The notes under the pieces are model-generated. The model was not told the origin of the DNA. It saw only the letters and a program-made list of their open reading frames with translations, and made no database searches. A stretch of DNA of 8,872 nucleotides from Candidatus Rokuibacteriota bacterium (lineage in GTDB: Bacteria > Methylomirabilota > Methylomirabilia > Rokubacteriales > CSP1-6). The position numbers and the translations under genes were made by a program. The stretch is taken from positions 1 to 8,872 of the forward strand of contig QHSM01000283.1 in the NCBI GenBank assembly GCA_003221595.1, written 5' to 3'. This document shows, in pieces, positions 1-6,324 of this stretch. The stretch's first letter is position 1, and the number at the start of each line of letters is the position of its first letter.

Positions 1-504
1 GACGACGAACGCGCCCATCCGTATGTTGAGCCCGGTCAGATCGCTGACGACGCTGCCGTGCGTGACCAGCACGAGGACCGGGCCATCGTGGTGCGCCGCG
101 ATGGCTCGGCGGATCTCGGCCACCTGACGCCGGCGGCGCTCCGCGTCGTCGAGCGCGCCTTGCAGCGGCTCCCACGCCTGGGCGCGACCGAAGGCCAGAC
201 GCCCGGTGTCCATGCACCGGCAGCGCGGGCTGGACAATATCACACCGACCGCGATGCCGCTCCGGCGAAACGCCTCGCCGACCCGCGCCGCCTGCGCGCG
301 ACCGTTCGCGTCGAGATTCCGTTGCGTCGAGCAGTCGTCGAGTCGCGCGCTCGGCAGATCGAAGCCCCCGGGCGCGTAGCTGTGACGCAGCACCACGACG
401 CTGCCCGGCGCGCGCAGCGCGTCCCAGATCGACTCCGTCGCGTGCGCGATCGAGACCGAGACGACGCACAGGACGACCGCCGTCAGCCCGCGAAACAGAG
501 TCAT
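1..504 (-). CDS. Exported histidine phosphatase family protein (C-terminus cut by window edge)
   Basis: The 168 visible residues look like a phosphoglycerate-mutase-like histidine phosphatase. An N-terminal signal peptide (hydrophobic residues about 7-21, likely cleavage after Ala-His-Ala at 20-22) sends it to the periplasm. The catalytic motif is Leu-Arg-His-Ser-Tyr-Ala-Pro-Gly, with His41 the expected phosphohistidine; the usual Arg-His-Gly is Arg-His-Ser here. Arginines follow in Ser-Ser-Pro-Arg-Cys-Arg (91-96), then a candidate acid residue Glu112 and the second histidine in Val-Thr-His-Gly (147-150). An Asp-Asp-Cys-Ser-Thr-Gln-Arg-Asn-Leu stretch (56-64) matches the small exported subgroup of this family. 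I chose the ATG at 504 because GGGGA sits six bases upstream; the in-frame ATG at 510 would leave no spacing. It starts 16 bases after the oxidoreductase gene stops, so the two are probably cotranscribed. The natural substrate is unknown. Confidence 0.85.
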   Translation of the reverse strand, partial: MTLFRGLTAVVLCVVSVSIAHATESIWDALRAPGSVVVLRHSYAPGGFDLPSARLDDCSTQRNLDANGRAQAARVGEAFRRSGIAVGVILSSPRCRCMDTGRLAFGRAQAWEPLQGALDDAERRRRQVAEIRRAIAAHHDGPVLVLVTHGSVVSDLTGLNIRMGAFVV

Positions 505-520
505 GACCATTCCCCGGTGC

Positions 521-1501
521 TCAGGCAAAGGCGGGCAGGACTTGCCGCGTGAGCAGATTCATGGAGCGCGCCGCCTCGTCGCGCGGAATGCCGGGCGCGG
601 ACACCCGGAAGACGAGGTGGCCGAGCGCGAGCTCCTCCTGAAATCGCTCGATCTGCCGGATGCAGGTCTCCGGATCGCCCAGGACGATCCGATCGGCCGC
701 CAATCGCTCGATGGTCAGGTCGCCCGCGGGCCGCTTCACGATCGGATGCGGCCAGCGGAAGTACGTGTCCTCGAAGGCCCGGATGAACGCGGCTCCCGCG
801 ATCGCCCGGGCGCGCTCGACGCTTTCGGCGACGAAGACGTATCGCATGAGCGCGACCTCGCCCGTGCCCGGATCGCGTCCCGCTTCCTTCCGGGCCTCGC
901 GGAAGAGGCGTACGCACGCCGCGACCTCGTCGAGCTTCGCCGAGGGGCCACCCAGCCACGCCTCTCCCAGACGCCCGGCGCGGCGGACGGCCGGATCGAC
1001 CCAGCCGCCGAACCACACCGGCGGACGGGGACGCTGGACCGGGCGCGGGTACACGGAAGCGTTCGTGACGCGATAGTGCCGGCCCGCATGGGTCACCTTG
1101 TCCTCGGTCCAGAGCCGCTGGATCAAGGGCACGGCCTCGTCCATCCGGCTCCCGCGCTCCTTGAGCGACACGTCGAAGGCCGCGAATTCCTCCGGGGCGT
1201 ACCCGGCCCCCACGCCGAGGATCAGGCGACCGGCGGAGATCACGTCCACCATCGCGCCCTCCTCCGCCACGGCGAGCGGCTGGTAGAGCGGGAGCAGGAG
1301 CACGGCGGTCCCCAGGCGAACCGTGCGCGTGCGGCCGGCGATGGCGGCCAGCCCGATGAGCGGTGCCGGATAGAGCGTTCGATTGTTGTGGTGCTCGCCG
1401 AGCCACACCGAGTCGAATCCCGACGCTTCGGCGCGCTCGCACTCACGGATGGTCTCCTCGAAATCGCCCCCCGCCTGCAGCGGGCTCAAGCCGAACTTCA
1501 T
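521..1501 (-). CDS. LLM-class flavin-dependent oxidoreductase (luciferase-like TIM barrel)
   Basis: This 326-residue protein belongs to the bacterial luciferase-like monooxygenase superfamily, whose TIM-barrel enzymes use FMN or F420 to oxidise or reduce small organic substrates in the cytoplasm. Visible family features are the first strand Met-Lys-Phe-Gly-Leu, Gly-Phe-Asp-Ser-Val-Trp-Leu-Gly-Glu-His-His (28-38), the Leu-Gly-Thr-Ala-Val strand (63-67), Asp-Val-Ile-Ser-Ala-Gly-Arg-Leu-Ile-Leu-Gly-Val-Gly-Ala-Gly (86-100), Pro-Arg-Pro-Val-Gln-Arg-Pro-Arg-Pro-Pro-Val-Trp-Phe-Gly-Gly (152-166) and the late Gly-Asp-Pro-Glu-Thr-Cys helix cap (275-280). Length is normal for the family. I placed the start at 1501, not at the upstream in-frame ATG at 1534, because of a strong ribosome binding site and because family members begin at this strand. 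The cofactor (FMN or F420) and the substrate cannot be read from the sequence. Confidence 0.93.
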   Translation of the reverse strand: MKFGLSPLQAGGDFEETIRECERAEASGFDSVWLGEHHNNRTLYPAPLIGLAAIAGRTRTVRLGTAVLLLPLYQPLAVAEEGAMVDVISAGRLILGVGAGYAPEEFAAFDVSLKERGSRMDEAVPLIQRLWTEDKVTHAGRHYRVTNASVYPRPVQRPRPPVWFGGWVDPAVRRAGRLGEAWLGGPSAKLDEVAACVRLFREARKEAGRDPGTGEVALMRYVFVAESVERARAIAGAAFIRAFEDTYFRWPHPIVKRPAGDLTIERLAADRIVLGDPETCIRQIERFQEELALGHLVFRVSAPGIPRDEAARSMNLLTRQVLPAFA

Positions 1502-1509
1502 GTCGTATG

Positions 1510-1519
1510 CCCTCCCCTT
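1510..1519 (-). promoter_or_regulatory. Ribosome binding site deciding the LLM oxidoreductase start
   Basis: On the minus strand AAGGGGAGGG lies eight bases before the ATG at 1501. It supports that start over the ATG at 1534, which would place this purine-rich stretch inside the coding region. Confidence 0.7.
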
Positions 1520-1751
1520 GTCGCCGGTCGTCACCGCCCGCGCGTGCCGGGTTGCCGGGCGTTCGCTGACGTTCTGTCAAACCGAGACGGCCGCGCCGAC
1601 CCGCGGCGGGTGACCGGGCGCGCCAGAAACTTATGCGCAATCGCTCGATAATGCACCATAACTGGCCCGATGCGTTGCGGCATCGGATGTGCACGACGCA
1701 CGTAATGGGCGTGGCGCGCGAGCGAGTCGTAGCCCACTCCCGGGCTCGCAC

Positions 1752-1760
1752 AAGGGAGGA
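1752..1760 (+). promoter_or_regulatory. Ribosome binding site deciding the pal start
   Basis: AAGGGAGGA lies three bases before the ATG at 1764. It fixes the start so that the protein opens with a lipoprotein signal peptide. An upstream in-frame ATG at 1689 would add 25 unrelated residues ahead of that signal. Confidence 0.75.
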
Positions 1761-1763
1761 ACT

Positions 1764-2321
1764 ATGGTGAAGCGCATCTCGAAGATCGCTCTGGCGCTCC
1801 TGGTCTCTGGGCCTCTCCTGGCCGGTTGCGCGAAGTCACCGTTTGCCTCGGACAGCTCGTCCTCGACGAGCGCTTCGATGGACGGCGCAGACGGTCGGGG
1901 CTTCGCGTCCGCGGCCGGCGGAGCGGCCGGCGCATACGGACAGGGCAACGCTGCCAGACCTAACCCCAAGGAATTCTCGCAATCGGCGCAGCTCAAGGAC
2001 ATCCGCTTCGAATTCGACCGGTACGACATCCGTGCGGAGGACGCCGAGGTCCTGGACGCGAACGCCGAGTCAATGAAGGCCAACCCCAAGCTCCTGATCC
2101 TCATCGAGGGGCACACCGATCAGCGCGGGACCAGCGAGTACAACCTGGCGCTGGCCGACCGGCGCGCGAAGGCGTCGATGAACTATCTCGTCTCGCGCGG
2201 CGTCCGCTCGAACCGGATCTCGGTCATCAGCTACGGCAAGGAACGCCCGACGTGCAAGGACGCGAACGAGGGGTGCTGGAGTCAGAATCGCCGCGCGCAC
2301 TTCATGGTCAAGGGACAGTAG
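1764..2321 (+). CDS. pal: Peptidoglycan-associated lipoprotein Pal (OmpA-like domain)
   Basis: Pal is an outer-membrane lipoprotein that grips peptidoglycan and works with the Tol system to keep the envelope layers together. The 185-residue protein has a lipoprotein signal with lipobox Leu-Ala-Gly-Cys (Cys22 is the predicted lipidated residue). A low-complexity Ser/Ala/Gly linker (about 28-66) follows, then an OmpA-C domain (about 77-183). The domain shows Ile-Arg-Phe-Glu-Phe-Asp (80-85), the diaminopimelate-binding signature Glu-Gly-His-Thr-Asp-Gln-Arg-Gly-Thr-Ser-Glu-Tyr-Asn (115-127), and the closing Asn-Arg-Arg-Ala (175-178). Cys164 and Cys171 flank the acidic loop before that, as in many Pal proteins. 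Length is typical. No tolB, tolA, tolR or tolQ gene is visible within the bases either side, so pal appears to stand alone here. Confidence 0.95.
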   Translation: MVKRISKIALALLVSGPLLAGCAKSPFASDSSSSTSASMDGADGRGFASAAGGAAGAYGQGNAARPNPKEFSQSAQLKDIRFEFDRYDIRAEDAEVLDANAESMKANPKLLILIEGHTDQRGTSEYNLALADRRAKASMNYLVSRGVRSNRISVISYGKERPTCKDANEGCWSQNRRAHFMVKGQ

Positions 2322-2334
2322 CTCACCGTCTTTT

Positions 2335-2365
2335 CGAGGAGGAGGAGCGACCCTCCTCCTCCTCG
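2335..2365. terminator. Perfect hairpin between convergent pal and lytic transglycosylase genes
   Basis: A 13-bp perfectly complementary inverted repeat (arms 2335-2347 and 2353-2365, made of GAG/CTC triplets) encloses a five-base loop. It begins 13 bases after the pal stop codon. Its place between converging genes suggests a shared bidirectional terminator. There is no good T-tract on the 3' side in either orientation, so termination would be Rho-independent only in a loose sense. It could instead be an mRNA 3'-end stabiliser. Confidence 0.5.
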
Positions 2366-2366
2366 C

Positions 2367-2471
2367 TCAGACCTTCTCCTTCCGGCTCTGCTTGATGATC
2401 GACTCCATCGTGACACCTTGACGCTCGCGAGCCCACGTGACGCAAACCCGATCGGTGAAGTACCTGTGCAT
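2367..2471 (-). CDS. Possible short ORF, 34 residues, unknown
   Basis: A minus-strand frame ends at TGA 2369-2367, directly against the hairpin. From ATG 2471 it gives 34 residues ending in Met-Glu-Ser-Ile-Ile-Lys-Gln-Ser-Arg-Lys-Glu-Lys-Val, a basic amphipathic tail that reads like protein. About four in five third codon positions are G or C, as in the true genes here. Against it, no ribosome binding site precedes the ATG. A TTG at 2495 has a GAGGG four bases upstream and would give 42 residues. The frame stays open upstream towards the transglycosylase 3' end, so it may be a relic of a longer gene. I do not recognise it. Confidence 0.2.
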   Translation of the reverse strand: MHRYFTDRVCVTWARERQGVTMESIIKQSRKEKV

Positions 2472-2572
2472 GCCGAGGATCGGCGTATGGGGCAAGGCAC
2501 CCTCGAGAACGGCACGCGCTCCCGGTTGTAGCAGATCGGAGAGAGTAAGAAAATATTCTGGGGCGGGGCGGA

Positions 2573-3271
2573 CTAGCGGTTCTGCACGACCACCGTGCTG
2601 AACCGGCTCGGCGCGACGTTCGTGTAGACGACCGTGCCGTCACGCTGGACGAACTGCTGGATGCCGCTTCTCTGCAGCTCCCACGCGGGCGGCGCGCCGT
2701 AGTAGCGCAGCACGCGGGCCACGTACTCGCGGGTCTCCGGATACGGCGGAATGCCGCGGTAGGACGTCACCGGCCTCTCGCCCGCGTTGTACGCCGCCAG
2801 GGCAAGCGGGAGATCGTAGCGGAAGCGCTCCATGAGCCCGCGGAGGTGGCGGGCGCCCGCGTGGATGTTCTCGCACGGGTTGAAGGGGTCGCGCACTCCG
2901 AGGATCGCGGCCGTTTCGGGCATCAGCTGCATGAGCCCGCGCGCGCCGCTCGAGGACACGGCCCGAGGATCGAATCCGGATTCGACCCGGATGACCGCCC
3001 AGATGAGCCGCTCGGGCACCGCGTAGCGCGCCGCGGCCTCGGCGATCTCCTGGGAGTAGGTGCCGTAGTCGGCCGTCTGGCGCGGGGACTCGTAGGCCGC
3101 GGGCTGGGTGAGCGCCACCCGCTGAAGGGAAGGGTTCGGCTGGATGTTCGTGAAATGGGTCGTCCCGTCCCGCGTCGTCCGCTTGTACACCTGCGCGCCG
3201 GCCGGCGTCGCCGCGCCGACCGCGGCGGCAACCAGCAGGAGGATCAGGGACCGGGGGCCGATGCCTTCCAT
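2573..3271 (-). CDS. Secreted lytic transglycosylase (SLT domain)
   Basis: This 232-residue protein cleaves the glycan strands of peptidoglycan in the periplasm, leaving 1,6-anhydro ends. A signal peptide occupies residues about 1-26 with cleavage before Gln27. The SLT/goose-lysozyme-like domain (about 72-195) carries the catalytic Glu97 in Val-Ile-Arg-Val-Glu-Ser-Gly-Phe-Asp. It also has Gly-Ala-Arg-Gly-Leu-Met-Gln-Leu-Met-Pro (109-118), Asn-Pro-Cys-Glu-Asn-Ile-His-Ala-Gly (131-139) and Ala-Leu-Ala-Ala-Tyr-Asn-Ala-Gly-Glu (157-165), the standard order of family I motifs. Two short similar stretches flank the domain: Arg-Asp-Gly-Thr-Thr-His-Phe-Thr-Asn near residue 34 and Arg-Asp-Gly-Thr-Val-Val-Tyr-Thr-Asn near residue 210, resembling DUF4124-type motifs. 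A purine run (AGAGAGGGGG) just before the ATG serves as ribosome binding site. It converges on pal, another cell-wall gene. Confidence 0.93.
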   Translation of the reverse strand: MEGIGPRSLILLLVAAAVGAATPAGAQVYKRTTRDGTTHFTNIQPNPSLQRVALTQPAAYESPRQTADYGTYSQEIAEAAARYAVPERLIWAVIRVESGFDPRAVSSSGARGLMQLMPETAAILGVRDPFNPCENIHAGARHLRGLMERFRYDLPLALAAYNAGERPVTSYRGIPPYPETREYVARVLRYYGAPPAWELQRSGIQQFVQRDGTVVYTNVAPSRFSTVVVQNR

Positions 3272-3422
3272 GCCCCCTCTCTAGGGCAAATCCGATACCG
3301 GGACCGAATTTCCAGAAGTATCAAGGGGTTCCGGGGCCCTGCTCAGAAGTGGGCCTGGCTCGTCTCTGACCGGGGGGGACCATTCTCTGTCCAGCCCGCC
3401 GGCAGCGGTTTTCGGACGCCGA

Positions 3423-3451
3423 TTGACCCCCGCTCACCGATTGACTACGGT
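3423..3451 (+). promoter_or_regulatory. Sigma-70-type promoter for the 52-residue gene
   Basis: TTGACC (3423-3428), a 17-bp spacer and TACGGT (3446-3451) form a housekeeping-type promoter. Transcription would start near 3458, about 30 bases before the ATG at 3490. The -10 hexamer is identical to that of the AOR promoter at 6417-6422, which raises confidence in both. Confidence 0.5.
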
Positions 3452-3489
3452 TGGGCCGCTGCGAAATCCCGTCCGCGAGGAGCCGACCG

Positions 3490-3648
3490 ATGGCCGACTG
3501 GACGCCGCCCACCCAGGATCGGGTCGAGGCGCATTTCAAGGACCTCAACAACGCGGAAGAGGGTCACTACGAGTTTCTGTTCACCGCCACGCCGATTCGT
3601 CTGGTGGGCTCGACCGGGGCGCCGGCGCACCCGCTCGCGATCTTCTGA
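3490..3648 (+). CDS. Small protein of 52 residues, unknown function
   Basis: I do not recognise this protein. It starts Met-Ala-Asp-Trp-Thr-Pro-Pro-Thr and has an acidic middle, Phe-Lys-Asp-Leu-Asn-Asn-Ala-Glu-Glu-Gly-His-Tyr (17-28). It ends in a hydrophobic, Pro-rich tail, Thr-Gly-Ala-Pro-Ala-His-Pro-Leu-Ala-Ile-Phe. There is no signal peptide, membrane segment or metal-binding cysteine pair. Support for a real gene comes from a GAGGAG ribosome binding site seven bases before the ATG, a promoter with 17-bp spacing 39 bases further up, and protein-like composition. It stops 27 bases before the stop of the converging amidohydrolase, so no larger coding region can follow; if it is a fragment, the remainder is gone. 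It diverges from the lytic transglycosylase across 218 bp in which I see nothing but the promoter. Confidence 0.65.
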   Translation: MADWTPPTQDRVEAHFKDLNNAEEGHYEFLFTATPIRLVGSTGAPAHPLAIF

Positions 3649-3665
3649 GGCGCGGCGGGCGCCAG

Positions 3666-3688
3666 GCCGGCGAGGTCAGGCCGCCGGC
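3666..3688. terminator. Weak GC-rich hairpin at the convergent gene ends
   Basis: A 7-bp inverted repeat (GCCGGCG at 3666-3672, CGCCGGC at 3682-3688) with a nine-base loop spans the amidohydrolase stop codon, 18 bases past the stop of the 52-residue gene. There is no T-tract, and repeats of this length are common by chance at this GC content. Confidence 0.2.
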
Positions 3689-5400
3689 GCGCCCGGGCCC
3701 CGCAGCAGCATGCCGGGAACCTGGCCGGTCGCGCGGCCGTGCTCGAGCGTGACCCGGCCGTTGACCACGACGGCCGCGATCCCCTCCGCCTTCTGCACCA
3801 GGCGGCGGGCGCCGCCCGGCAGATCGGTCTCGACGCTCGGCATCGCGGGCCGCACGCGCGCCTCGTCGAACAGGACGAGGTCTGCCGCGTATCCCGCGCG
3901 CACCAGGCCGCGATCGTTCAGCTCCCACGCCGACGCGTTGTCGAAGGTCAGCTTGCGCACCGCCTCTTCGAGCGTGAACGCCCCCCGGACGCGCACCCAG
4001 TAGCTCAAGAGGTGCGTCTGCAGCGACGACCCCATCTCCTGGCAGACGTGGGCGCCCGAATCGGAGAACGTCGCCAGGGTGCGCGGGTGCTTGAGCATGC
4101 CGAGCACGTGCTCCGGATCCTCGTTCACCAGCGGCTGCACGAAGACCTGATTGTCGTTCTCGAGCACGAGATCGATCATCACGTCGACGGGATGCTGGCC
4201 GCGCTGCCCCGAGAGCTGCGCGACGGTGGGATCGTTCCAGTCGACGCCCTTCATGGCATAGAGGTTGTCGTAGTCCGGCTTGCGCGGATCGGTGGTGGCT
4301 GCCCCGCCGCCCTGGAACACGTTGTCGCGGGGCTTCATGTGCGCCTCGTCGGCGATCAGCCGGCTGCGCGCCGCCGGATCGGCGAGACGCCGCTTCTGCT
4401 CGTCGAGCGGCAAGCGCCGCAGCTCCCGCCACGCCGGCAGCACGTCGAAGGGCAGATAGGACTTCAGCGAGAAAATGGCGTTGATCGAGCGCGTCGTGGT
4501 CTGGCCCCACATCCGGGCGCCGGCCGCGGCGCACTCGTCCAGATAGTCGAGCTGATACGTCCACGGATTGGGCTTGTCGCCCTGGCGGCTCGAGATGGTG
4601 CCGAACATCACCGGCCGTCCGGACTCCACCGCCACCTGCTTGAGCCGGGCGAGGAATCGACGTTGCGCCTCGCCGCCCGAGGTGTCGGGGCCGATCTGGA
4701 ACACACCGGCGTTCAGGTCCGCCAGCGCGCCCACCAGGCGATCGAGCTCCGACCAGTCGGCGATCCGGCTCGCCACGGGCGTGTCGTCGGGCGTGACGTG
4801 GGTCGTCGCCCGCGAGCTCGAGAAGCCCATGGCGCCGGCGCGCACGGCTTCCTTCACCGCGGCGACCATGCGGGTCAGGTCGTCCTCGGTCGCCTTCTCG
4901 GTCAAGGCGCGCCGGCCCATGACGTACATGCGCAGCGCGGAATGGCCGATGTACGCGCCGTAGTTGATCGCCTTCGGCAGCCGGTCGACGGTCGCCAGAT
5001 ACTCGGGGAAGGTTTCCCAGGTCCAGTCGATGCCGGCCAGCATGGCCTCGGTCGGAATGTCTTCCACCGCGGTCAGGCAGCGGGCGAACCATTCGCGATC
5101 CGCGGGCCGGCAGGGCGCCAGGGCGAACCCGCAATTCCCCATGATCACGGTGGTGACGCCGTGCCAGCAGGAGCAGCTCCCGATCCGGTCCCACGCCACC
5201 TGGGCGTCCATGTGGGTGTGGCCGTCGATGAACCCCGGCGCGACGATCAGCCCGTCGGCGTCGAGTGTGCGCTCGGCCGCGGACCGGATCCGCCCGATCT
5301 CGACGATGCGGCCGCTCCGGATCCCGACGTCGCCGCGGTAGCGCGCGGCGCCCGAGCCGTCGACGATCGTCCCGCCGCGAATCAGCAGATCGAGAGCCAT
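3676..5400 (-). CDS. Amidohydrolase, N-acyl-D-amino-acid deacylase (D-aminoacylase) type
   Basis: This 574-residue cytoplasmic enzyme belongs to the amidohydrolase superfamily, closest in motif order to D-aminoacylases, which hydrolyse N-acyl-D-amino acids. The N-terminal beta-sandwich strand Leu-Leu-Ile-Arg-Gly-Gly-Thr-Ile-Val-Asp-Gly (5-15) leads to the metal motif Gly-Phe-Ile-Asp-Gly-His-Thr-His-Met-Asp (56-65; His61, His63). The family signature Gly-Val-Thr-Thr-Val-Ile-Met-Gly-Asn-Cys-Gly (81-91) contains the bridging Cys90, and Ser-Asp-Ser-Gly-Ala-His (446-451) carries the catalytic Asp447. The C-terminus returns to the sandwich with Gly-Tyr-Ala-Ala-Asp-Leu-Val-Leu-Phe-Asp (503-512). The Thr-His-x-Arg and Ile-Ser-His-His segments that bring two further zinc ligands in classical D-aminoacylases are not evident, so the substrate may differ. 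The gene starts 10 bases after the PHYHY-protein gene stops, with only a weak ribosome binding site, which suggests translational coupling in one operon. Confidence 0.88.
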   Translation of the reverse strand: MALDLLIRGGTIVDGSGAARYRGDVGIRSGRIVEIGRIRSAAERTLDADGLIVAPGFIDGHTHMDAQVAWDRIGSCSCWHGVTTVIMGNCGFALAPCRPADREWFARCLTAVEDIPTEAMLAGIDWTWETFPEYLATVDRLPKAINYGAYIGHSALRMYVMGRRALTEKATEDDLTRMVAAVKEAVRAGAMGFSSSRATTHVTPDDTPVASRIADWSELDRLVGALADLNAGVFQIGPDTSGGEAQRRFLARLKQVAVESGRPVMFGTISSRQGDKPNPWTYQLDYLDECAAAGARMWGQTTTRSINAIFSLKSYLPFDVLPAWRELRRLPLDEQKRRLADPAARSRLIADEAHMKPRDNVFQGGGAATTDPRKPDYDNLYAMKGVDWNDPTVAQLSGQRGQHPVDVMIDLVLENDNQVFVQPLVNEDPEHVLGMLKHPRTLATFSDSGAHVCQEMGSSLQTHLLSYWVRVRGAFTLEEAVRKLTFDNASAWELNDRGLVRAGYAADLVLFDEARVRPAMPSVETDLPGGARRLVQKAEGIAAVVVNGRVTLEHGRATGQVPGMLLRGPGAPAA

Positions 5401-5410
5401 CGCGTGCCCG

Positions 5411-6241
5411 CTACGCGCGCATCATGGCCTGCGCCCGCTCCTCCACCTCCGGGAGCTTGCGCGCGATGAGCCCCTCGTCGAGGGCCGCCGCCACGGTCGG
5501 ATACCCGGCCCGCGCCAGCATGGCCGGCAGCCGTCCACTCCGGAACTGATCGACCGCCCACTTGAAGGGATCGGGCACCAGCGTCTTGTCCAGGTAGATC
5601 CGCTCGTTCTTGTACCGGGGGCCGTAATGGTAGTGCGGATAGATGCGGAAGCAGTCGAAGGCGAGCAGCTCGATCTCCTGGCCGGCGATGTCGCCCATGA
5701 CATGGATCGCCATGCCGCCATCGCCCTGACCGGCGGTGCGCACCTCGAGGCCGAACCGGATGTTGCCGGCCTCGATGATGTCCGTCCCGCGGTTGTGGCG
5801 AACCGTGCGGCGCTTCCCGACCGCCATCTCGCACGCCTTGGCCTCAACCTCGTCCAGCGCGGGCATGAGCAGCGACGGGTCGATCTGCAGGCCGATCTGC
5901 TCGTATCCGGCGCGTCCGAGCATCGCCGGCAGCTTCTTGCGCAGCTGGGTCATCGTCCACCGCAGGGGATTGCCGGTGACGGTGGGGTCGAGCATGACGC
6001 GGACGTTGGTGTTCTCCGGGTCGTAGTGATAGTGCGGGCGATTGTCGAGGCACTCGAACCGGAGCAGCTCCCTTTCCTTGCCGTCCACGTTGCCGATTAC
6101 TTGAAGGCACACACCCTGGTCGGCGTCGTTACCGCCCTGCCCTTCGGCGCCCTGGCCGTGCGGCGCACCGCCGTCGATATCGCGGTACTGCAGGGCGAAG
6201 CAGACCGGAGCACATGAGATCTTCGCGCCACCGATGTCCAT
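5411..6241 (-). CDS. Unknown protein with two tandem PHYHY-motif domains
   Basis: I do not recognise a family for this 276-residue protein. It is a tandem duplication: residues 43-125 and 176-259 align with about 43% identity by hand count. Each copy runs from a short strand through Glu-Leu-Leu-x-Phe-x-Cys to Pro-His-Tyr-His-Tyr-x-Pro (69-75 and 202-208), then a Leu-Asp strand, a Trp, and Arg-x-x-x-Leu-Pro-Ala-Met-Leu-x-Arg-Ala-Gly-Tyr. A His/Tyr-rich motif beside a conserved Cys (Cys64, Cys197) could bind a metal or an aromatic ligand; that is inference. A Gly-rich insertion (about 24-42) occurs only in the first copy. No signal peptide or membrane segment is seen, so it is probably cytoplasmic. 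The start at 6241 follows an excellent ribosome binding site; an upstream ATG at 6310 is rejected. It is the first gene of an apparent operon with the amidohydrolase, divergent from AOR, and may be a partner or a substrate-binding protein for either. Confidence 0.82.
   Translation of the reverse strand: MDIGGAKISCAPVCFALQYRDIDGGAPHGQGAEGQGGNDADQGVCLQVIGNVDGKERELLRFECLDNRPHYHYDPENTNVRVMLDPTVTGNPLRWTMTQLRKKLPAMLGRAGYEQIGLQIDPSLLMPALDEVEAKACEMAVGKRRTVRHNRGTDIIEAGNIRFGLEVRTAGQGDGGMAIHVMGDIAGQEIELLAFDCFRIYPHYHYGPRYKNERIYLDKTLVPDPFKWAVDQFRSGRLPAMLARAGYPTVAAALDEGLIARKLPEVEERAQAMMRA
5465..5716 (-). repeat. Second copy of the PHYHY domain (coding repeat)
   Basis: These bases encode residues 176-259 of the 276-residue protein, the C-terminal copy. 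It retains Pro-His-Tyr-His-Tyr and Leu-Pro-Ala-Met-Leu and has one residue more than the first copy, between Arg and Leu-Pro. Confidence 0.8.
5867..6115 (-). repeat. First copy of the PHYHY domain (coding repeat)
   Basis: These bases encode residues 43-125, the N-terminal copy. About 36 of 83 aligned residues match the second copy, so the duplication is old rather than recent. Confidence 0.8.
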
Positions 6242-6245
6242 CGAG

Positions 6246-6253
6246 CCCTCCTT
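6246..6253 (-). promoter_or_regulatory. Ribosome binding site deciding the PHYHY-protein start
   Basis: AAGGAGGG on the minus strand lies four bases before ATG 6241. It is close to the ideal anti-16S complement and excludes the longer frame from 6310. Confidence 0.75.
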
Positions 6254-6324
6254 TTTCCGGCTTGTCCGAGAAGCGCTTCCTGCCGACGACCCGACCGTTC
6301 CGGCGAGCATCGCCGCAACCCGGC

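Noticed and set aside
1534..1651. Possible promoters in the divergent spacer: TTGACA on the minus strand at 1580-1575, GTGACC with TATGCG at 1610-1637 and GATAAT at 1647-1652 on the plus strand
   Set aside because: The minus-strand -35 is perfect but no acceptable -10 sits 16-18 bp away, and none of the plus-strand pairs has two good boxes, so I cannot place the promoters of the oxidoreductase or of pal.
2335..2365. GAG/CTC triplet run as a microsatellite or a CRISPR-like repeat
   Set aside because: Only one repeat pair with a five-base loop is present; there is no array of regularly spaced repeats anywhere in the window.
3293..3325. TTGATA on the minus strand as a -35 for the lytic transglycosylase
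   Set aside because: The nearest -10-like hexamers lie at 19-21 bp and match poorly.
3739..5469. Plus-strand open frame of 576 codons opposite the amidohydrolase
   Set aside because: It is antisense to a recognised enzyme, its composition is low-complexity Arg/Ala/Gly/His, and it has no ribosome binding site.
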